Source of the DNA: Microbacterium sp. | Lineage (GTDB): Bacteria; Actinomycetota; Actinomycetes; Actinomycetales; Microbacteriaceae | Assembly: GCF_017305435.1 (NCBI RefSeq) | Contig: NZ_JAFKIP010000007.1 | Location: forward strand, 1-64,000 | Direction of reading: 5' to 3' | DNA length: 64,000 nt | Shown here: piece by piece, positions 19,984 to 29,959 of the stretch | How positions within the stretch are numbered: position 1 is the stretch's first letter | Layout of the letters: the number at the start of each line of letters is the position of its first letter | Notes under the pieces: model-generated | What the model was told of the DNA's origin: nothing | Database searches by the model: none | What the model saw: only the letters and a program-made list of their open reading frames with translations | Translations under genes and position numbers: made by a program

Positions 19984-21053
19984 GGTGCGACTCCGTTCAC
20001 GGTCAGGCCCCGATCCTCGGGGAGGCCGAGGGAGATGTTCATCGATTGGATCGCCGCACCCGCGGTGCCCTTGACGAGGTTGTCGACCGCGGCGACGACG
20101 ACGACGCGGTTCGCGGCGCGATCGATCGCGAGGCCGAGGAGGGCCGTGTTGGCGCCCAGGACGTCGGCCGTGCGCGGGAACTGCCCCTCCGGCAGGAGCT
20201 GCACGAAGGTCTCGTCGCCGTACGCCTGCACCCAGGCATCCCGGATCTGCGCGTCCGTGGCGCCCGCCGCGATCGGCGCCGTCGAGGTCGCGAGTATCCC
20301 CCGCGCCATCGGCACGAGGACCGGTGTGAACGAGATGCGCACGTCGCCGCCCGCCGCCGGCGCGGTCGCGGCGGCGAGCGCCTGCCGGATCTCCGGGATA
20401 TGCCGATGCGTGCCGCCGACGGCATACGGGTTGGCGGAGCCGAGGATCTCGGATGCCAAGAGGTTCGTCTTCAGGCTCTTCCCCGCCCCCGACGGGCCGA
20501 CCGCGAGGACGCTCACGATGTCGGAGGCATCGATGACGCCGGCGGCGACGCCGGGCGCGAGGCTCAGCGCGACCGTCGAGGCGTTGCAGCCGGGCGCCGC
20601 GATCCGCGTCGCCCCGGCGAGGTTCGCGCGCTGCCGCGTGCTGCCGGGGCTGCCCAGCCCGCCGACCGGCAGCTCCGGCACGCCGTAGGCCCACGGATCG
20701 TGGAACGCGCCGCCGTAGAACTGCGCCCAGGCATCCGGTGACGTCAACCGGTGGTCGGCACCGGCGTCGATCACGAGCGGTGTGCCGGCGAGCGCGTCGG
20801 TGTACTGTCCGGACTGCCCGTGCGGCAGCGCGAGGAACACGATGTCGTGACCGGCGAGCACGCCGGGAGTCGTCTCCTGAAGCTCGAGGTGCGCGAGCGA
20901 GCGCAGGTGCGGCTGGTGCAGCGCGAGCGGCTGACCCGCGTTGGCGTGCGCGGTCACCGTCGTGATCTCGATGTCGGGGTGCGCGGCGAGCAGGCGCAGG
21001 ATCTCGCCGCCCGCATAGCCGGAAGCGCCGGAAACGGCGACCGAATAGGTCAT
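19980..21053 (-). CDS. argC: N-acetyl-gamma-glutamyl-phosphate reductase
   Basis: A 357-residue NADPH enzyme and the first gene of the arginine string. The Rossmann start [15 protein letters not shown] and the catalytic-Cys motif AAPGCNAS (residues about 152-159) are clear. ATG at 21053 follows TAAGGT (21065-21060) by 6 nt; this hexamer could be a -10 for a leaderless mRNA, while AAGG could alternatively serve as a Shine-Dalgarno. The 223 bp upstream (21054-21276) hold no gene and no ArgR box that I can recognise. Confidence 0.96.
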   Translation of the reverse strand: MTYSVAVSGASGYAGGEILRLLAAHPDIEITTVTAHANAGQPLALHQPHLRSLAHLELQETTPGVLAGHDIVFLALPHGQSGQYTDALAGTPLVIDAGADHRLTSPDAWAQFYGGAFHDPWAYGVPELPVGGLGSPGSTRQRANLAGATRIAAPGCNASTVALSLAPGVAAGVIDASDIVSVLAVGPSGAGKSLKTNLLASEILGSANPYAVGGTHRHIPEIRQALAAATAPAAGGDVRISFTPVLVPMARGILATSTAPIAAGATDAQIRDAWVQAYGDETFVQLLPEGQFPRTADVLGANTALLGLAIDRAANRVVVVAAVDNLVKGTAGAAIQSMNISLGLPEDRGLTVNGVAP

Positions 21054-21276
21054 CTCTCAACCTTATTGTCTGTGGTGACGCCGCTCATGACGCGGCACGG
21101 ACCGGAGACGGCGACACCCACTCCTCGACCCGCCGAGGACGGGGAGGTACGGGGCCGCCTAGAGTCGGCGGTCGCCCAGGCGTCGGCGCGCGCGGGACAC
21201 CGCGGAGGCGGTGGTCGGGGCCGAGAGCATGCCGCGACGATAGCGTGCGGGCGGGCCGGGAGGCAAATCCGCGCCC

Positions 21277-22266
21277 TCACAGCTCCAGCGCGGCGATCAG
21301 CTCCCTCTCCTCGGCGCGGGTGAGCCCCGCGGCGCGCGCACGCTCGAGGCCCCGATCCCGCTCGTCGTCGAGAGTGCGCGCGATCGTCTCGCTCAGCGGG
21401 CGGAGTCCGCCGCCGAGCAGGCGGTACATCGCGTTCGACCGCGTCGCGAACCCGGGCGCATCCGCGGGCAGCCACAGCGGGAGGGATCGCGGGCCCGCCC
21501 AGTACTCGACGCCGTGCGCGCGCAGCGCATCGGGGGACGCGGCGACGACGGCACCGGTGTGGCCGGATGCCGCGCGCGCGAGCCGCAGCACCTCCCCGAG
21601 CGGCACGGAGTCGCCCACCGCGTTGACGGCGCCGGTGAATGCGGCGCGACCGACCGCGACGATGAACGCGGCGAGGTCGTCGACGTCGATGACCTGGGCA
21701 CGGGCGTCCGGCGCGTCCGGCACGAGCACGGGCTCCGCCCCGGCGAGGGCGAACCGCGCCGGCCAGTAGCCGAACCGATCGGTCTGATCGCCCGGTCCGA
21801 CGATGAGTCCCGGCCGAACGATGGCCGCGCGGTGCCCGAAGGCCTCGCGCATCGCTCGCTCAGCAGCGGATTTCTGGCCGGCGTAGTCGCCGTCGGCATC
21901 CGGATCCGCCGAATCCACGGGGGCGGCGAGCGCGGCGCGCTCGTCGGCGCCGGGCTCGTCGTCGCGGGCGTAGACGGAGACGCTCGAGACGTACGTGACG
22001 TGGCGGGCAGTCCCCCGCAGCGCGTCGGCGGCCGCCGCGACGTGCGCCGCCCTCGACGAGACATCGACGACCTCGTCCCAGTCCCGGCGGCGGACGTCGT
22101 CGTAAGCGCCGGCCGCGGTGCGGTCGGCGCGGACGAGCCGCGCCCCGTATGGTGCCTCGCGCGCGCCGCGTGCGAGGCACGTGACGGATGCCCCGGCATC
22201 CAGCCAGGCCGTGCAGATCCGGCCGCCCAGCCATCCGGTCCCGCCGAGGATCAGCACGTCGGTCAT
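21277..22266 (-). CDS. NAD-dependent epimerase/reductase family protein
   Basis: A 329-residue extended SDR protein. It opens with the dinucleotide-binding motif LILGGTGWLGG and contains YVSSVSVYA and a YAGQKSAAE segment, the latter providing the Tyr-x3-Lys catalytic pair. The C-terminal substrate domain is about 150 residues. It follows an ABC exporter pair on the same strand, 8 bp after the permease. The substrate is unknown. The ATG at 22266 begins the conserved domain; the open frame continues upstream but overlaps the permease gene. Confidence 0.85.
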   Translation of the reverse strand: MTDVLILGGTGWLGGRICTAWLDAGASVTCLARGAREAPYGARLVRADRTAAGAYDDVRRRDWDEVVDVSSRAAHVAAAADALRGTARHVTYVSSVSVYARDDEPGADERAALAAPVDSADPDADGDYAGQKSAAERAMREAFGHRAAIVRPGLIVGPGDQTDRFGYWPARFALAGAEPVLVPDAPDARAQVIDVDDLAAFIVAVGRAAFTGAVNAVGDSVPLGEVLRLARAASGHTGAVVAASPDALRAHGVEYWAGPRSLPLWLPADAPGFATRSNAMYRLLGGGLRPLSETIARTLDDERDRGLERARAAGLTRAEERELIAALEL

Positions 22267-22274
22267 GGGGCTCC

Positions 22275-23858
22275 TCAGGTCGTCGGGAAGGCCTTGATCC
22301 GCAGCAGCAGATCCGGGCCCGTCCGATCCAGCGTGCGACCGCCGACGACGATGCCGGCGGCGATCTCGGCGATGCCGACCACCAGGCCGACGAGAAGTGC
22401 GACCGCACCGAGGGTCGCCGACGCGGTGCTCATCGCCGTGATCCCGAGGACGAGGGCCGGCAGCGCGAGCAGGCCGCACGCGCCCATGACGACGAACACC
22501 ATGAGCCCGGAGAGGAAGGTTTGGCCGGGCACCGTCTTGAAGGGGCTGTCCCCGGGGGCGGCGACGGGGGTGACGAGGAGCGCCGACGAGACCGAGCTGA
22601 CGGCATGGCCGGCGAGGAGGAGTCCGAGGGATGCTCCCAGGATACCGGGCAACTGCGCCGCCCGTCCGCTGACGATCGCGGTCACGACCGCGACGACGAT
22701 CACGAGCGGGACGCCGACGGTCGCCGCCCCGAGCACGCGCCCCAGCCGGTCCTGCCTCCCCCGGACGCCGCTCGCGAGGACCGACGCGAAGGCCGTGCCG
22801 TCGTAGGAGATGTCCGAGTAGCCGGCGATGCACAGGACGAACGCGACGAGGAGCGCGGATGCGGGGAAGAGGAATCCGTCGATGCCGCCCGTGAACGCGA
22901 ACAGGATCGGGAACAGCGGGACGAGGATGAGCTGTCGCACGTATCGCGGGTCGCGCAGCCATCCCCGCAGCGACCGCGCCCAGGTGGCGCCGACACCGCC
23001 CGTCGGCATGACGCCGAACAGCCCGAGCGCGCCCTGACGCACGGTCCGCGCCGCACGACGCGGCGGCGCGTCCGTCGATCGCTCGAGTGCGGCCCGCCAG
23101 GCCACCCAGAGGGCGCCGAGCGTCGCGAGCGCGATCAGGAGACGGGCGAGGGCGAGGAGCCACTCCCCGGCGGCGACGTCGCCGGGGACGGCCCAGGCCG
23201 CCCCGAGCGGCGTCCAGGCGAGGATGCCGGCGACCTGCTGCAGCTGGGCGACGAGGTCGCGTCCCCCGGACACGAGGGCGACGGCGCCGCTCAGGATCGG
23301 GCCCGCGAAGATCACGACGGCGAGGACGATCGTGCCGATGAGCTCGCGCCCGCGGCGGCCGGCGCCGAGCCCCGTCGAGAGGGTCGCCGCGAGTCGCGTC
23401 GCGACGACGCATGTGAGCACCGCGACGAGGACGCACGGCACCGCGACGATCGCGGCCGGGGGCCACGGCATCCACATCAGGATCGAGAGGAGCGCCGCGA
23501 GCGACGTCGCGATACCCGGGATCCCGGTGAGGCCCGTCGCCGTGAGCACGGCCATCAGCTGGCGCGTGGTGAGCGGGAAGGTCGCGAGCTTCGCGGCATC
23601 CACGGTCGTGTCGACGCCCGCGACCACCAGCGGGCCCACGACCCAACCGAGCAGCAGCACCGAGCCGGCGACGACGACGATCGTGCGGGTGAGGGTCAGG
23701 TCGTGGACCGCGGCGAGCGCGACCGAGCCCGCCCCGACGAGCGCGAGCGCCGACAGCCCCCACAGCGCGCCGAAGCAGAACCCGACGAGCTGCCAGGGGC
23801 TGCGCGCGAGCGTGTTGCCGAGGATGCGATAGCGGAGCCTCAGGACTGTCGCAACCAC
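22275..23858 (-). CDS. ABC transporter permease (large membrane subunit)
   Basis: A 527-residue protein with about twelve hydrophobic helices, partner of the ATPase encoded immediately upstream. The GTG start at 23858 lies inside the last codons of the ATPase gene (19 bp overlap), so translation is coupled. There is no recognisable substrate-specific motif; the organisation (one ATPase plus one large permease) is that of ABC-2-like exporters of unknown cargo. It is followed after 8 bp by a reductase gene. Confidence 0.8.
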   Translation of the reverse strand: MVATVLRLRYRILGNTLARSPWQLVGFCFGALWGLSALALVGAGSVALAAVHDLTLTRTIVVVAGSVLLLGWVVGPLVVAGVDTTVDAAKLATFPLTTRQLMAVLTATGLTGIPGIATSLAALLSILMWMPWPPAAIVAVPCVLVAVLTCVVATRLAATLSTGLGAGRRGRELIGTIVLAVVIFAGPILSGAVALVSGGRDLVAQLQQVAGILAWTPLGAAWAVPGDVAAGEWLLALARLLIALATLGALWVAWRAALERSTDAPPRRAARTVRQGALGLFGVMPTGGVGATWARSLRGWLRDPRYVRQLILVPLFPILFAFTGGIDGFLFPASALLVAFVLCIAGYSDISYDGTAFASVLASGVRGRQDRLGRVLGAATVGVPLVIVVAVVTAIVSGRAAQLPGILGASLGLLLAGHAVSSVSSALLVTPVAAPGDSPFKTVPGQTFLSGLMVFVVMGACGLLALPALVLGITAMSTASATLGAVALLVGLVVGIAEIAAGIVVGGRTLDRTGPDLLLRIKAFPTT

Positions 23859-24610
23859 GCGGGCCCCTCGCTCGTGTGCCGTCCGCCCACGAGGGCGACG
23901 AAGCGGTCCTGCAGGGACTGCTCGCCGCGCACCTCGTCGACCGTGCCGGCGGCGAGCACCCGGCCCGCGGCGATGACGGCGACGTGGTCGCACATGCGCT
24001 GGACGAGGTCCATGGAGTGGCTCGACACGATCACGGTGCCGCCGGATGCCGTGTACGAACGCAGCACGTCCTCGATGTTCGCCGCGGAGACCGGATCGAC
24101 CGACTCGAACGGCTCATCGAGGACGAGCAGGCGCGGGGCGTGCACGAGTGCGCACGCGAGAGCGACCTTCTTCGTCATGCCGGCCGAATAGTCCGCGACG
24201 ATCGTGCCCGCGGCCTCCCGCAGGTCCATGAGGTCGATCAGGTCGCTCACCCGCCCCGCGATCTCGGGACGTGGCAGGGAGAACATCATCGCGGTGTAGG
24301 TGATCAGCTGCTCTCCCGTGAGACGGTCGAACAGGCGCACGCCGTCCGCGAGGTTGCCGATCATGGCTTTCGCGCGGGCAGGCTCGGCCCAGACGTCGAC
24401 GCCGTGCACCCACGCCGTGCCCGCGTCGGGGCGCAGGAGTCCCGTCGCCATCGACAGCGTCGTGGTCTTGCCGGCACCGTTGGGGCCGACGAGCCCGTAG
24501 AACGATCCGGCCGGGACGACCAGGTCGACGCCGGCGACGGCCGTCTTCTCGCCGAAGCGTTTGACGAGGCCGGCGAGTCGGAGGGCGGGGAGGGGGGTTG
24601 TCTCGCTCAT
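23840..24610 (-). CDS. ABC transporter ATP-binding protein
   Basis: A 256-residue ATPase with Walker A GPNGAGKTT, Walker B LLVLDEPFESVD and the switch histidine in VSSHSMDL. The signature is the degenerate YSAGMTKK instead of LSGGQ, as seen in several exporter ATPases. Start at ATG 24610, with TAGGCT 8 nt upstream (leaderless type). The open frame extends upstream, but the extension is Arg/Ser-rich and not conserved. It forms an exporter with the next gene. Confidence 0.88.
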   Translation of the reverse strand: MSETTPLPALRLAGLVKRFGEKTAVAGVDLVVPAGSFYGLVGPNGAGKTTTLSMATGLLRPDAGTAWVHGVDVWAEPARAKAMIGNLADGVRLFDRLTGEQLITYTAMMFSLPRPEIAGRVSDLIDLMDLREAAGTIVADYSAGMTKKVALACALVHAPRLLVLDEPFESVDPVSAANIEDVLRSYTASGGTVIVSSHSMDLVQRMCDHVAVIAAGRVLAAGTVDEVRGEQSLQDRFVALVGGRHTSEGPAWLRQS

Positions 24611-24689
24611 CCTTCCCGAGCCTACCCACGCCCACGCGCCGGTTGTCACCAGATCGACGTCGCAGATCGTCGCCGCCCGCGGGAAGGAG

Positions 24690-27206
24690 CTACTCGCGGA
24701 TCGTCGCGCCGAAACGCGCCGCCGCGACGGCGACACCCGCGAGCTTCGCCTCGGTCGCCTCCGCCGCGGTGAGCGTGCGGTCCGGCGCCCGGAAGCGGAG
24801 GGCGAACGTCAGGCTCTTCGTCCCCTCCGCGAGGCCCTGACCGCGGTAGTCGTCGACGAGGTGGAGCGATTCGAGCAGCTCGCCCGCCCCTTCGCGGAGC
24901 GCCGCGGCGAGGTCGCCCGCCACGACGTCGTCGCCCACCACGAGCGAGACGTCCTGGGTCGCCGCCGGGAAGGACGAGAGGGATGCCTCGACGTCGGGCG
25001 TTCCCGCGAGGCCGAGCACGAGGTCGAGGTCGAGCTCGGCCACGTACGCCCGACCCGGCAGGTCGGCCTCGGCGGAGACGGTGGGGAGGATCTCCCCCAC
25101 GTAGCCGACCTCGACGCCGCCGATCGACAGGGCGCCCGTGCGCCCCGGGTGCAGCGCCGCGCGCTGCCCCTGGGCGACGTCGATGCGCACGCCGGCCGCG
25201 GCCGCGATCGCCTCGACGGCGGCGAGAGCGTCGGAGAGATCGACGGCGACCGCCGGTCGGCCGGGGCGCTTCGTGTCGATGTTGCCGGCGAGGAGGACCG
25301 CGACCAGCCGCGGCTGCGGCGGGATGGACGCATCCAGCGCGGCGAGGGTCGCATCGTCCGGGCGCTCGCCGAGCGGCGGGACGACCTCGGTGCCGTAGGT
25401 CACGCCCGCTTCGGGCGTGAAGACGAGTCCGGTCTCGAAGAGCGCGAGGTCGGTGAAGCCGCGCGAGATGTTGCGGTGCGCCACCTGCATCAGACCGGGC
25501 ACGAGCGATCGGCGCAGGAACGGGGCCTGGCCGTCGAGCGGGTTCGCGAGCCGGACGGCCGGCGCGGCCTCCCCCGAGGCGGAGCCGTGCAGATCGTTCG
25601 CCGCTGCCGTCGTGAAGGGGAACGACGGCGTCTCGACGTAGCCCGCCGCGGCGAGCGCGTTCGCGACGCGGCGCCGACCCTTCTGCAGTGGAGTGAGCCC
25701 ACGGCCGGCGGGCGGCGTCGGCAGCACGGACGGGATGCGGTCCAGCCCGTGGATGCGGGCGACCTCTTCCGCGAGCGTCCAGCGGTCCGTGAGGTCGGGA
25801 CGCCACGACGGCGGGATGACCTCCCAGCCGGCATCCGCATCCTCGAGCGGGGCGACCTCGCACCCGATCGTCTCGAGGGCGCCCGTGATCTCGGCATCCG
25901 TGTAGTCCACGCCGATGAGCGCGGGGACGAAGCCCCTCGGCAGCTCGATCGCCTCGAGGAACACCTCGCCGTAGAGCGCTCCGCCGAGCTCGGTGTCGAG
26001 CGTGCCCCCTGCGAGATCGACCATGAGGTCGGCGACGCGGCGCGCGGCGATGAACGGGATGAGTGGGTCGACCCCGCGCTCGAAGCGTCGAGACGCCTCC
26101 GAGGGCAGCTTGTGCCGCCGCGCGGTGCGCGCGATCGACACGGTGTCGAAGACGGCGGCTTCGATGAGGACGTTGCGCGTGGCATCCGTCATCTCCGTCG
26201 CGCCTCCGCCCATGACGCCGGCGAGGCCGATCGGGCCGGACTCGTCGGTGATGAGGAGGTCTTCGGTCGAGAGCGTGCGCTCCTTGCCGTCGAGCGTCGT
26301 GAGCGTCTCTCCCTCGGCCGCGCGACGCACCGTGATCCCGCCCGAGAGCCGGTCGAGGTCGTAGCCGTGGATGGGGTTGCCGAGCTCGAGCATCACGTAG
26401 TTGGTGATGTCGATGAGGATGCCGAGGGAGCGGATGCCCGCGAGCGTCAGCCGCGCGACCATCCACGCCGGCGTGGGCCGCGACGGGTCGACGCCCCGCA
26501 CGACGCGCACGACGAACTCGCTCGCGCCGACGCGGCCGCGGATCGGGTTCCGATCGTCGACCGCGAGCGGGAACCCGCTGCCGGGCTGCACGTCGTCCCA
26601 CTCGTGCGCGGCGGGGTCGCGGAATGCGGCGCCCGTCGCGTGCGCGTACTCGCGCGCGACACCGCGGATCGACAGCGCGTAGCCGCGATCGGGCGTCACG
26701 TTGATGTCGACGCCGACGTCGTCGAGGCCGAGGAGCGCGATCGCGTCGGTGCCCGGCGCGGGATCGAGCCCGAGCTCGGCGAGGCGCAGGATGCCGCCGT
26801 GCTCATCGCCGAGGCCGAGTTCGCGCGCCGAGGCGATCATGCCGTCGGAGACGTGACCGTAGGTCTTCCGCGCCGCGATCGGGAACGGGCCCGGCAGGAC
26901 GGCGCCGGGCAGGGACACGACGACCTTGTCGCCGACGAAGAAGTTCGATGCGCCGCAGACGATGCCGCGGACGCCTCCGTGCGCCTCGCCCACGTCGACC
27001 TGGCACCAGCGGATCGTCTTGCCGTTCGACTGCGGCTCGGCCTCGAAGGACAGCACCTCGCCGACGACGACGGGACCGGTCACGGCGAAGCCGAGCGCCT
27101 CCTCCTCCTCGAATCCGACGGAGACGAGCGCGGCGAAGACATCGTCGGTCGTCGCCTCCGCGGGGAGATCGACGTACTCACGCAGCCACGAGAGAGGGAC
27201 GCGCAT
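24690..27206 (-). CDS. pheT: Phenylalanyl-tRNA synthetase beta subunit
   Basis: An 838-residue subunit of the alpha2-beta2 enzyme. It starts MRVPLSWLREYVDLP and contains the tRNA-binding (EMAP-like) domain near residues 40-160, the B3/B4 editing region (residues about 210-390: GILIDITNYVMLELG), B5 (SWRPDLT) and the C-terminal anticodon-binding domain (SSFPAATQDVSLVV). The ATG overlaps the pheS stop by 1 bp (TGATG), ensuring coupled synthesis. The length is standard. Confidence 0.97.
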   Translation of the reverse strand: MRVPLSWLREYVDLPAEATTDDVFAALVSVGFEEEEALGFAVTGPVVVGEVLSFEAEPQSNGKTIRWCQVDVGEAHGGVRGIVCGASNFFVGDKVVVSLPGAVLPGPFPIAARKTYGHVSDGMIASARELGLGDEHGGILRLAELGLDPAPGTDAIALLGLDDVGVDINVTPDRGYALSIRGVAREYAHATGAAFRDPAAHEWDDVQPGSGFPLAVDDRNPIRGRVGASEFVVRVVRGVDPSRPTPAWMVARLTLAGIRSLGILIDITNYVMLELGNPIHGYDLDRLSGGITVRRAAEGETLTTLDGKERTLSTEDLLITDESGPIGLAGVMGGGATEMTDATRNVLIEAAVFDTVSIARTARRHKLPSEASRRFERGVDPLIPFIAARRVADLMVDLAGGTLDTELGGALYGEVFLEAIELPRGFVPALIGVDYTDAEITGALETIGCEVAPLEDADAGWEVIPPSWRPDLTDRWTLAEEVARIHGLDRIPSVLPTPPAGRGLTPLQKGRRRVANALAAAGYVETPSFPFTTAAANDLHGSASGEAAPAVRLANPLDGQAPFLRRSLVPGLMQVAHRNISRGFTDLALFETGLVFTPEAGVTYGTEVVPPLGERPDDATLAALDASIPPQPRLVAVLLAGNIDTKRPGRPAVAVDLSDALAAVEAIAAAAGVRIDVAQGQRAALHPGRTGALSIGGVEVGYVGEILPTVSAEADLPGRAYVAELDLDLVLGLAGTPDVEASLSSFPAATQDVSLVVGDDVVAGDLAAALREGAGELLESLHLVDDYRGQGLAEGTKSLTFALRFRAPDRTLTAAEATEAKLAGVAVAAARFGATIRE

Positions 27207-28267
27207 CAGACCACCATTCCGAACTGCTCGCTGAAGCGGACATCGCCCTCGGCCATGTCGCGCATGTCCTGCACGTCGGAGCGGAACATCAGCGCCCGCT
27301 CGACGCCCATCCCGAACGCGAAGCCCGAGTACACCTCGGGGTCGATGCCCGCGGCGCGCAGGACGTTCGGGTTCACCATGCCGCAGCCGCCCCACTCGAT
27401 CCAGCGCGCTCCGCCCTTGAAGGTCGGGTGCCACAGGTCGAGCTCGGCGGACGGCTCGGTGAACGGGAAGAAGTTGGTGCGGAACCGGGTCTTCGCCTCG
27501 GGGCCGAACAGCTGCCGCGCCACGTGGTCGAGCGTGCCCTTGAGGTTCGCCATCGAGATGCCCTTGTCGACCACGAGCCCCTCGAACTGCACGAAGGCGG
27601 GGAGGTGCGTCGCGTCGAACTCGTCGGTGCGGTACACGCGGCCGGGGCACAGCACGTAGATGCCGCGCCCGTCGCGCGTCAGCGCCGCACCGCGCTCGAG
27701 CATCGAGCGCACCTGCACGGGGCTCGTGTGGGTGCGAAGGACCAGGTGGCGCTCCACCGGGTCGACGAAGAAGGTGTCCTGCATCTGGCGTGCGGGGTGG
27801 TCGACGTCGAAGTTGAGGGCGTCGAAGTTGAACCACTCGTGCTCGAGCTCGGGACCCTCGGCGATCTCCCAGCCCATGCCGACGAAGAGATCGGCGATCT
27901 CCTCCTGCAGGAGTGAGACGGGATGCCGGGCGCCGACCCGCGCCCGCGGCGCGATCGCCGTGATGTCGACCCGTTCCGCCTCCAGCTGCGCGGCGGACTC
28001 CGCTTCGGCGAGGACCGCCTCACGGCCGGCGATCGCCTGGCTCACGCGCCCGCGGGCCTGCCCGACGAGCTTGCCGAACGCGGCCTTCTGCTCGTTCGGC
28101 ACGTTCCGCAGCTGCGCGTTCAGCTGCGCGAGCGGGGATGCCTCGCCGGCGTGGGCGGCGCGAGCCGCCTTGAGCTCCGCCGTGGTCGAGGCCGCATCGA
28201 TCGCCGACAGGGCATCGGCGACCGCGGCATCCACGGCTTCTGGGGTGATCAGGGGTGCGTCGGACAC
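27206..28267 (-). CDS. pheS: Phenylalanyl-tRNA synthetase alpha subunit
   Basis: A 353-residue catalytic subunit. The N-terminal coiled coil (residues about 30-85) is followed by the class II core: HPVSLLQEEI, the motif 2 region RTDEFDATHLPAF, and motif 3 GFAFGMGVERALM. GTG start at 28267, with TAGACT 8 nt upstream (leaderless type). It lies 43 bp after gluD on the same strand but has its own predicted promoter. No attenuator or T-box leader is visible. Confidence 0.97.
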   Translation of the reverse strand: MSDAPLITPEAVDAAVADALSAIDAASTTAELKAARAAHAGEASPLAQLNAQLRNVPNEQKAAFGKLVGQARGRVSQAIAGREAVLAEAESAAQLEAERVDITAIAPRARVGARHPVSLLQEEIADLFVGMGWEIAEGPELEHEWFNFDALNFDVDHPARQMQDTFFVDPVERHLVLRTHTSPVQVRSMLERGAALTRDGRGIYVLCPGRVYRTDEFDATHLPAFVQFEGLVVDKGISMANLKGTLDHVARQLFGPEAKTRFRTNFFPFTEPSAELDLWHPTFKGGARWIEWGGCGMVNPNVLRAAGIDPEVYSGFAFGMGVERALMFRSDVQDMRDMAEGDVRFSEQFGMVV

Positions 28268-28310
28268 GAGAGACGAGTCTACCGGCGCAGGCGCGGGCGT
28301 CCGAGCGGAC

Positions 28311-29228
28311 TCAGAAGGCGTTGCTGTCGTACTTGCCTGCGTGCTTCTGAAGCGCGATGAGTTCGGTGTCGGTCCCGTCCCCCACCGGGTGGTGCGGCTG
28401 GCCGCCTTCGGCGGCCTGCTGACGCTGGCGGCGCTTCGTGCGCTGCTCGATGCGGTACGCGACGTAGCTGAGCGCCAGACACATCGCGACGTAGATCGTG
28501 CCGCCGACCATCGCCGTCGGGATGAGCGGCGAACCGTAGACGGCGTTCGATCCGAGCAGCTTGATGACGTAGAGGAGCTCGTGGTACGTGATGATGAACC
28601 CGAGCGCCGTGTCCTTGAGGGTCACCACGAGCTGCGCGACGATGACCGGCATCATGGCGCGGATCGCCTGCGGCAGCAGGATCAACCGCAGCACACCCGA
28701 CTTCCGCAGTCCGATCGCATAGCCCGCTTCGCTCTGCCCGCGCGGCAGCGATTCGACACCCGCCCGGATGACTTCGGCGAGCACCGATCCGTTGTACGCG
28801 ATGAGGGCGATGACCACGGCCCAGTACGGCTCCATCCGGATGCCGACGACGGGCAGTCCGTAGTAGAGCAGCATCATGAAGACGAGGACGGGGATGGCCC
28901 GCAGCACCTCGGTGATCCAGCCGACCGGGACGCGGATCCATGCATGGTCGGAGAGGCGCCCGATCGCGAGCACGAAGCCGAGGACGAGCGCGCCGACGGC
29001 AGCAGCGGCGAACGCGGACAGCGTCGCGAGCACGCCGTCCAGGAGCAGCTGCCAGATGGCGCCGTACGTGAAGATCTCCCACTTCGCGGCGCTGAACTGG
29101 CCGGTGTCGGCGAGCCGCCAGATGACCCAGCCGATGACGGCCAGGACGAGGACGACGGTGACGACGCTGAGGATGCGGTTGCGGGCGACGGCCTTCGGGC
29201 CCGGGACGTCGTACAGGACGGAGCTCAT
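28311..29228 (-). CDS. gluD: Glutamate-type amino acid ABC transporter permease
   Basis: A 305-residue polar-amino-acid permease. Membrane helices start near residue 20, and the coupling-helix (EAA) region reads ESLPRGQSEAGYAIGL followed by LILLPQAIR. A long cytoplasmic Gln/His-rich tail (residues about 265-305) is present. ATG at 29228 overlaps the gluC stop by 4 bp. With GluA, GluB and GluC it forms an importer, by family precedent for glutamate. Confidence 0.9.
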   Translation of the reverse strand: MSSVLYDVPGPKAVARNRILSVVTVVLVLAVIGWVIWRLADTGQFSAAKWEIFTYGAIWQLLLDGVLATLSAFAAAAVGALVLGFVLAIGRLSDHAWIRVPVGWITEVLRAIPVLVFMMLLYYGLPVVGIRMEPYWAVVIALIAYNGSVLAEVIRAGVESLPRGQSEAGYAIGLRKSGVLRLILLPQAIRAMMPVIVAQLVVTLKDTALGFIITYHELLYVIKLLGSNAVYGSPLIPTAMVGGTIYVAMCLALSYVAYRIEQRTKRRQRQQAAEGGQPHHPVGDGTDTELIALQKHAGKYDSNAF

Positions 29229-29872
29229 CGCGCCACCTTCCATCTGCGCTCCATGACGCGTTGCAGCCACGCGAGCAGGAGCACCATGACGATGAAGATC
29301 ACCATGACCCACACGAGGACGGCGAGCTGGTTCTCGCCGCGCTCGCTGAGCCACGATCGGATCGAGCCGAGGTTCAACACGGAGAATCCGGCGGCGACCG
29401 TGGTGTTCTTCAGCAGGGCGATGAAGACGCTCATCATCGGGGGGATGACCGAACGGCTCGCCTGCGGCAGCACGACGAGCGTCATGACCTGTCCGAACGT
29501 GAGGCCGAGCGCCCGGGCGGCCTCGGCCTGGCCGACGGGGACGGTGTTGACGCCGGAGCGGATCGTCTCGGCGACGTAGGTGGCCGTGTAGAACCCGAGT
29601 GCGAGTGTCGCGAGCAGGATCGCGTCGATGCGCTGGCGGAGCAGGATCGGCAGGCAGAACGCGAAGAAGAACATCACGAGGGTCAGCGGGGTGTTGCGGA
29701 TCCAGTTGACGTAGACCGCCCCGACCGTCCGGGCGATGGGGATGGGCGAGACCCGCATGGCGCCGATCAGCAGCCCGACGACGAGTGCGAGCAGGCCCCC
29801 GCCGAAGAACAGGATCAGGGTGCCCCGGACGGCTTCGCCCCACAGATCCAGGTTGTCGGTGATGACGCCCAT
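29225..29872 (-). CDS. gluC: Glutamate-type amino acid ABC transporter permease
   Basis: A 215-residue permease with about five helices and the family coupling segment NTVPVGQAEAARALGL followed by LVVLPQASR. It pairs with GluD as a heterodimeric channel. It begins 87 bp downstream of gluB, after a strong stem-loop in the spacer. Confidence 0.9.
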   Translation of the reverse strand: MGVITDNLDLWGEAVRGTLILFFGGGLLALVVGLLIGAMRVSPIPIARTVGAVYVNWIRNTPLTLVMFFFAFCLPILLRQRIDAILLATLALGFYTATYVAETIRSGVNTVPVGQAEAARALGLTFGQVMTLVVLPQASRSVIPPMMSVFIALLKNTTVAAGFSVLNLGSIRSWLSERGENQLAVLVWVMVIFIVMVLLLAWLQRVMERRWKVAR

Positions 29873-29909
29873 GTGTGGCCTTTCCGGTGGATGTTCGAGA
29901 GGTGGGGTG

Positions 29910-29942
29910 ACCCGGCGGCGGGGACGAGCCGCGCCGCCGGGT
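29910..29942 (-). other. Intergenic stem-loop between gluB and gluC
   Basis: A perfect 10-bp GC stem, ACCCGGCGGC (29910-29919) with GCCGCCGGGT (29933-29942), is closed by a 13-nt loop. It lies directly after the gluB stop and before gluC. Such hairpins commonly stabilise the upstream binding-protein mRNA or partly terminate, giving more binding protein than permease. There is no U-tract, so full termination is unlikely. Confidence 0.6.
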
Positions 29943-29959
29943 CTACGGAGTGGAACGGA

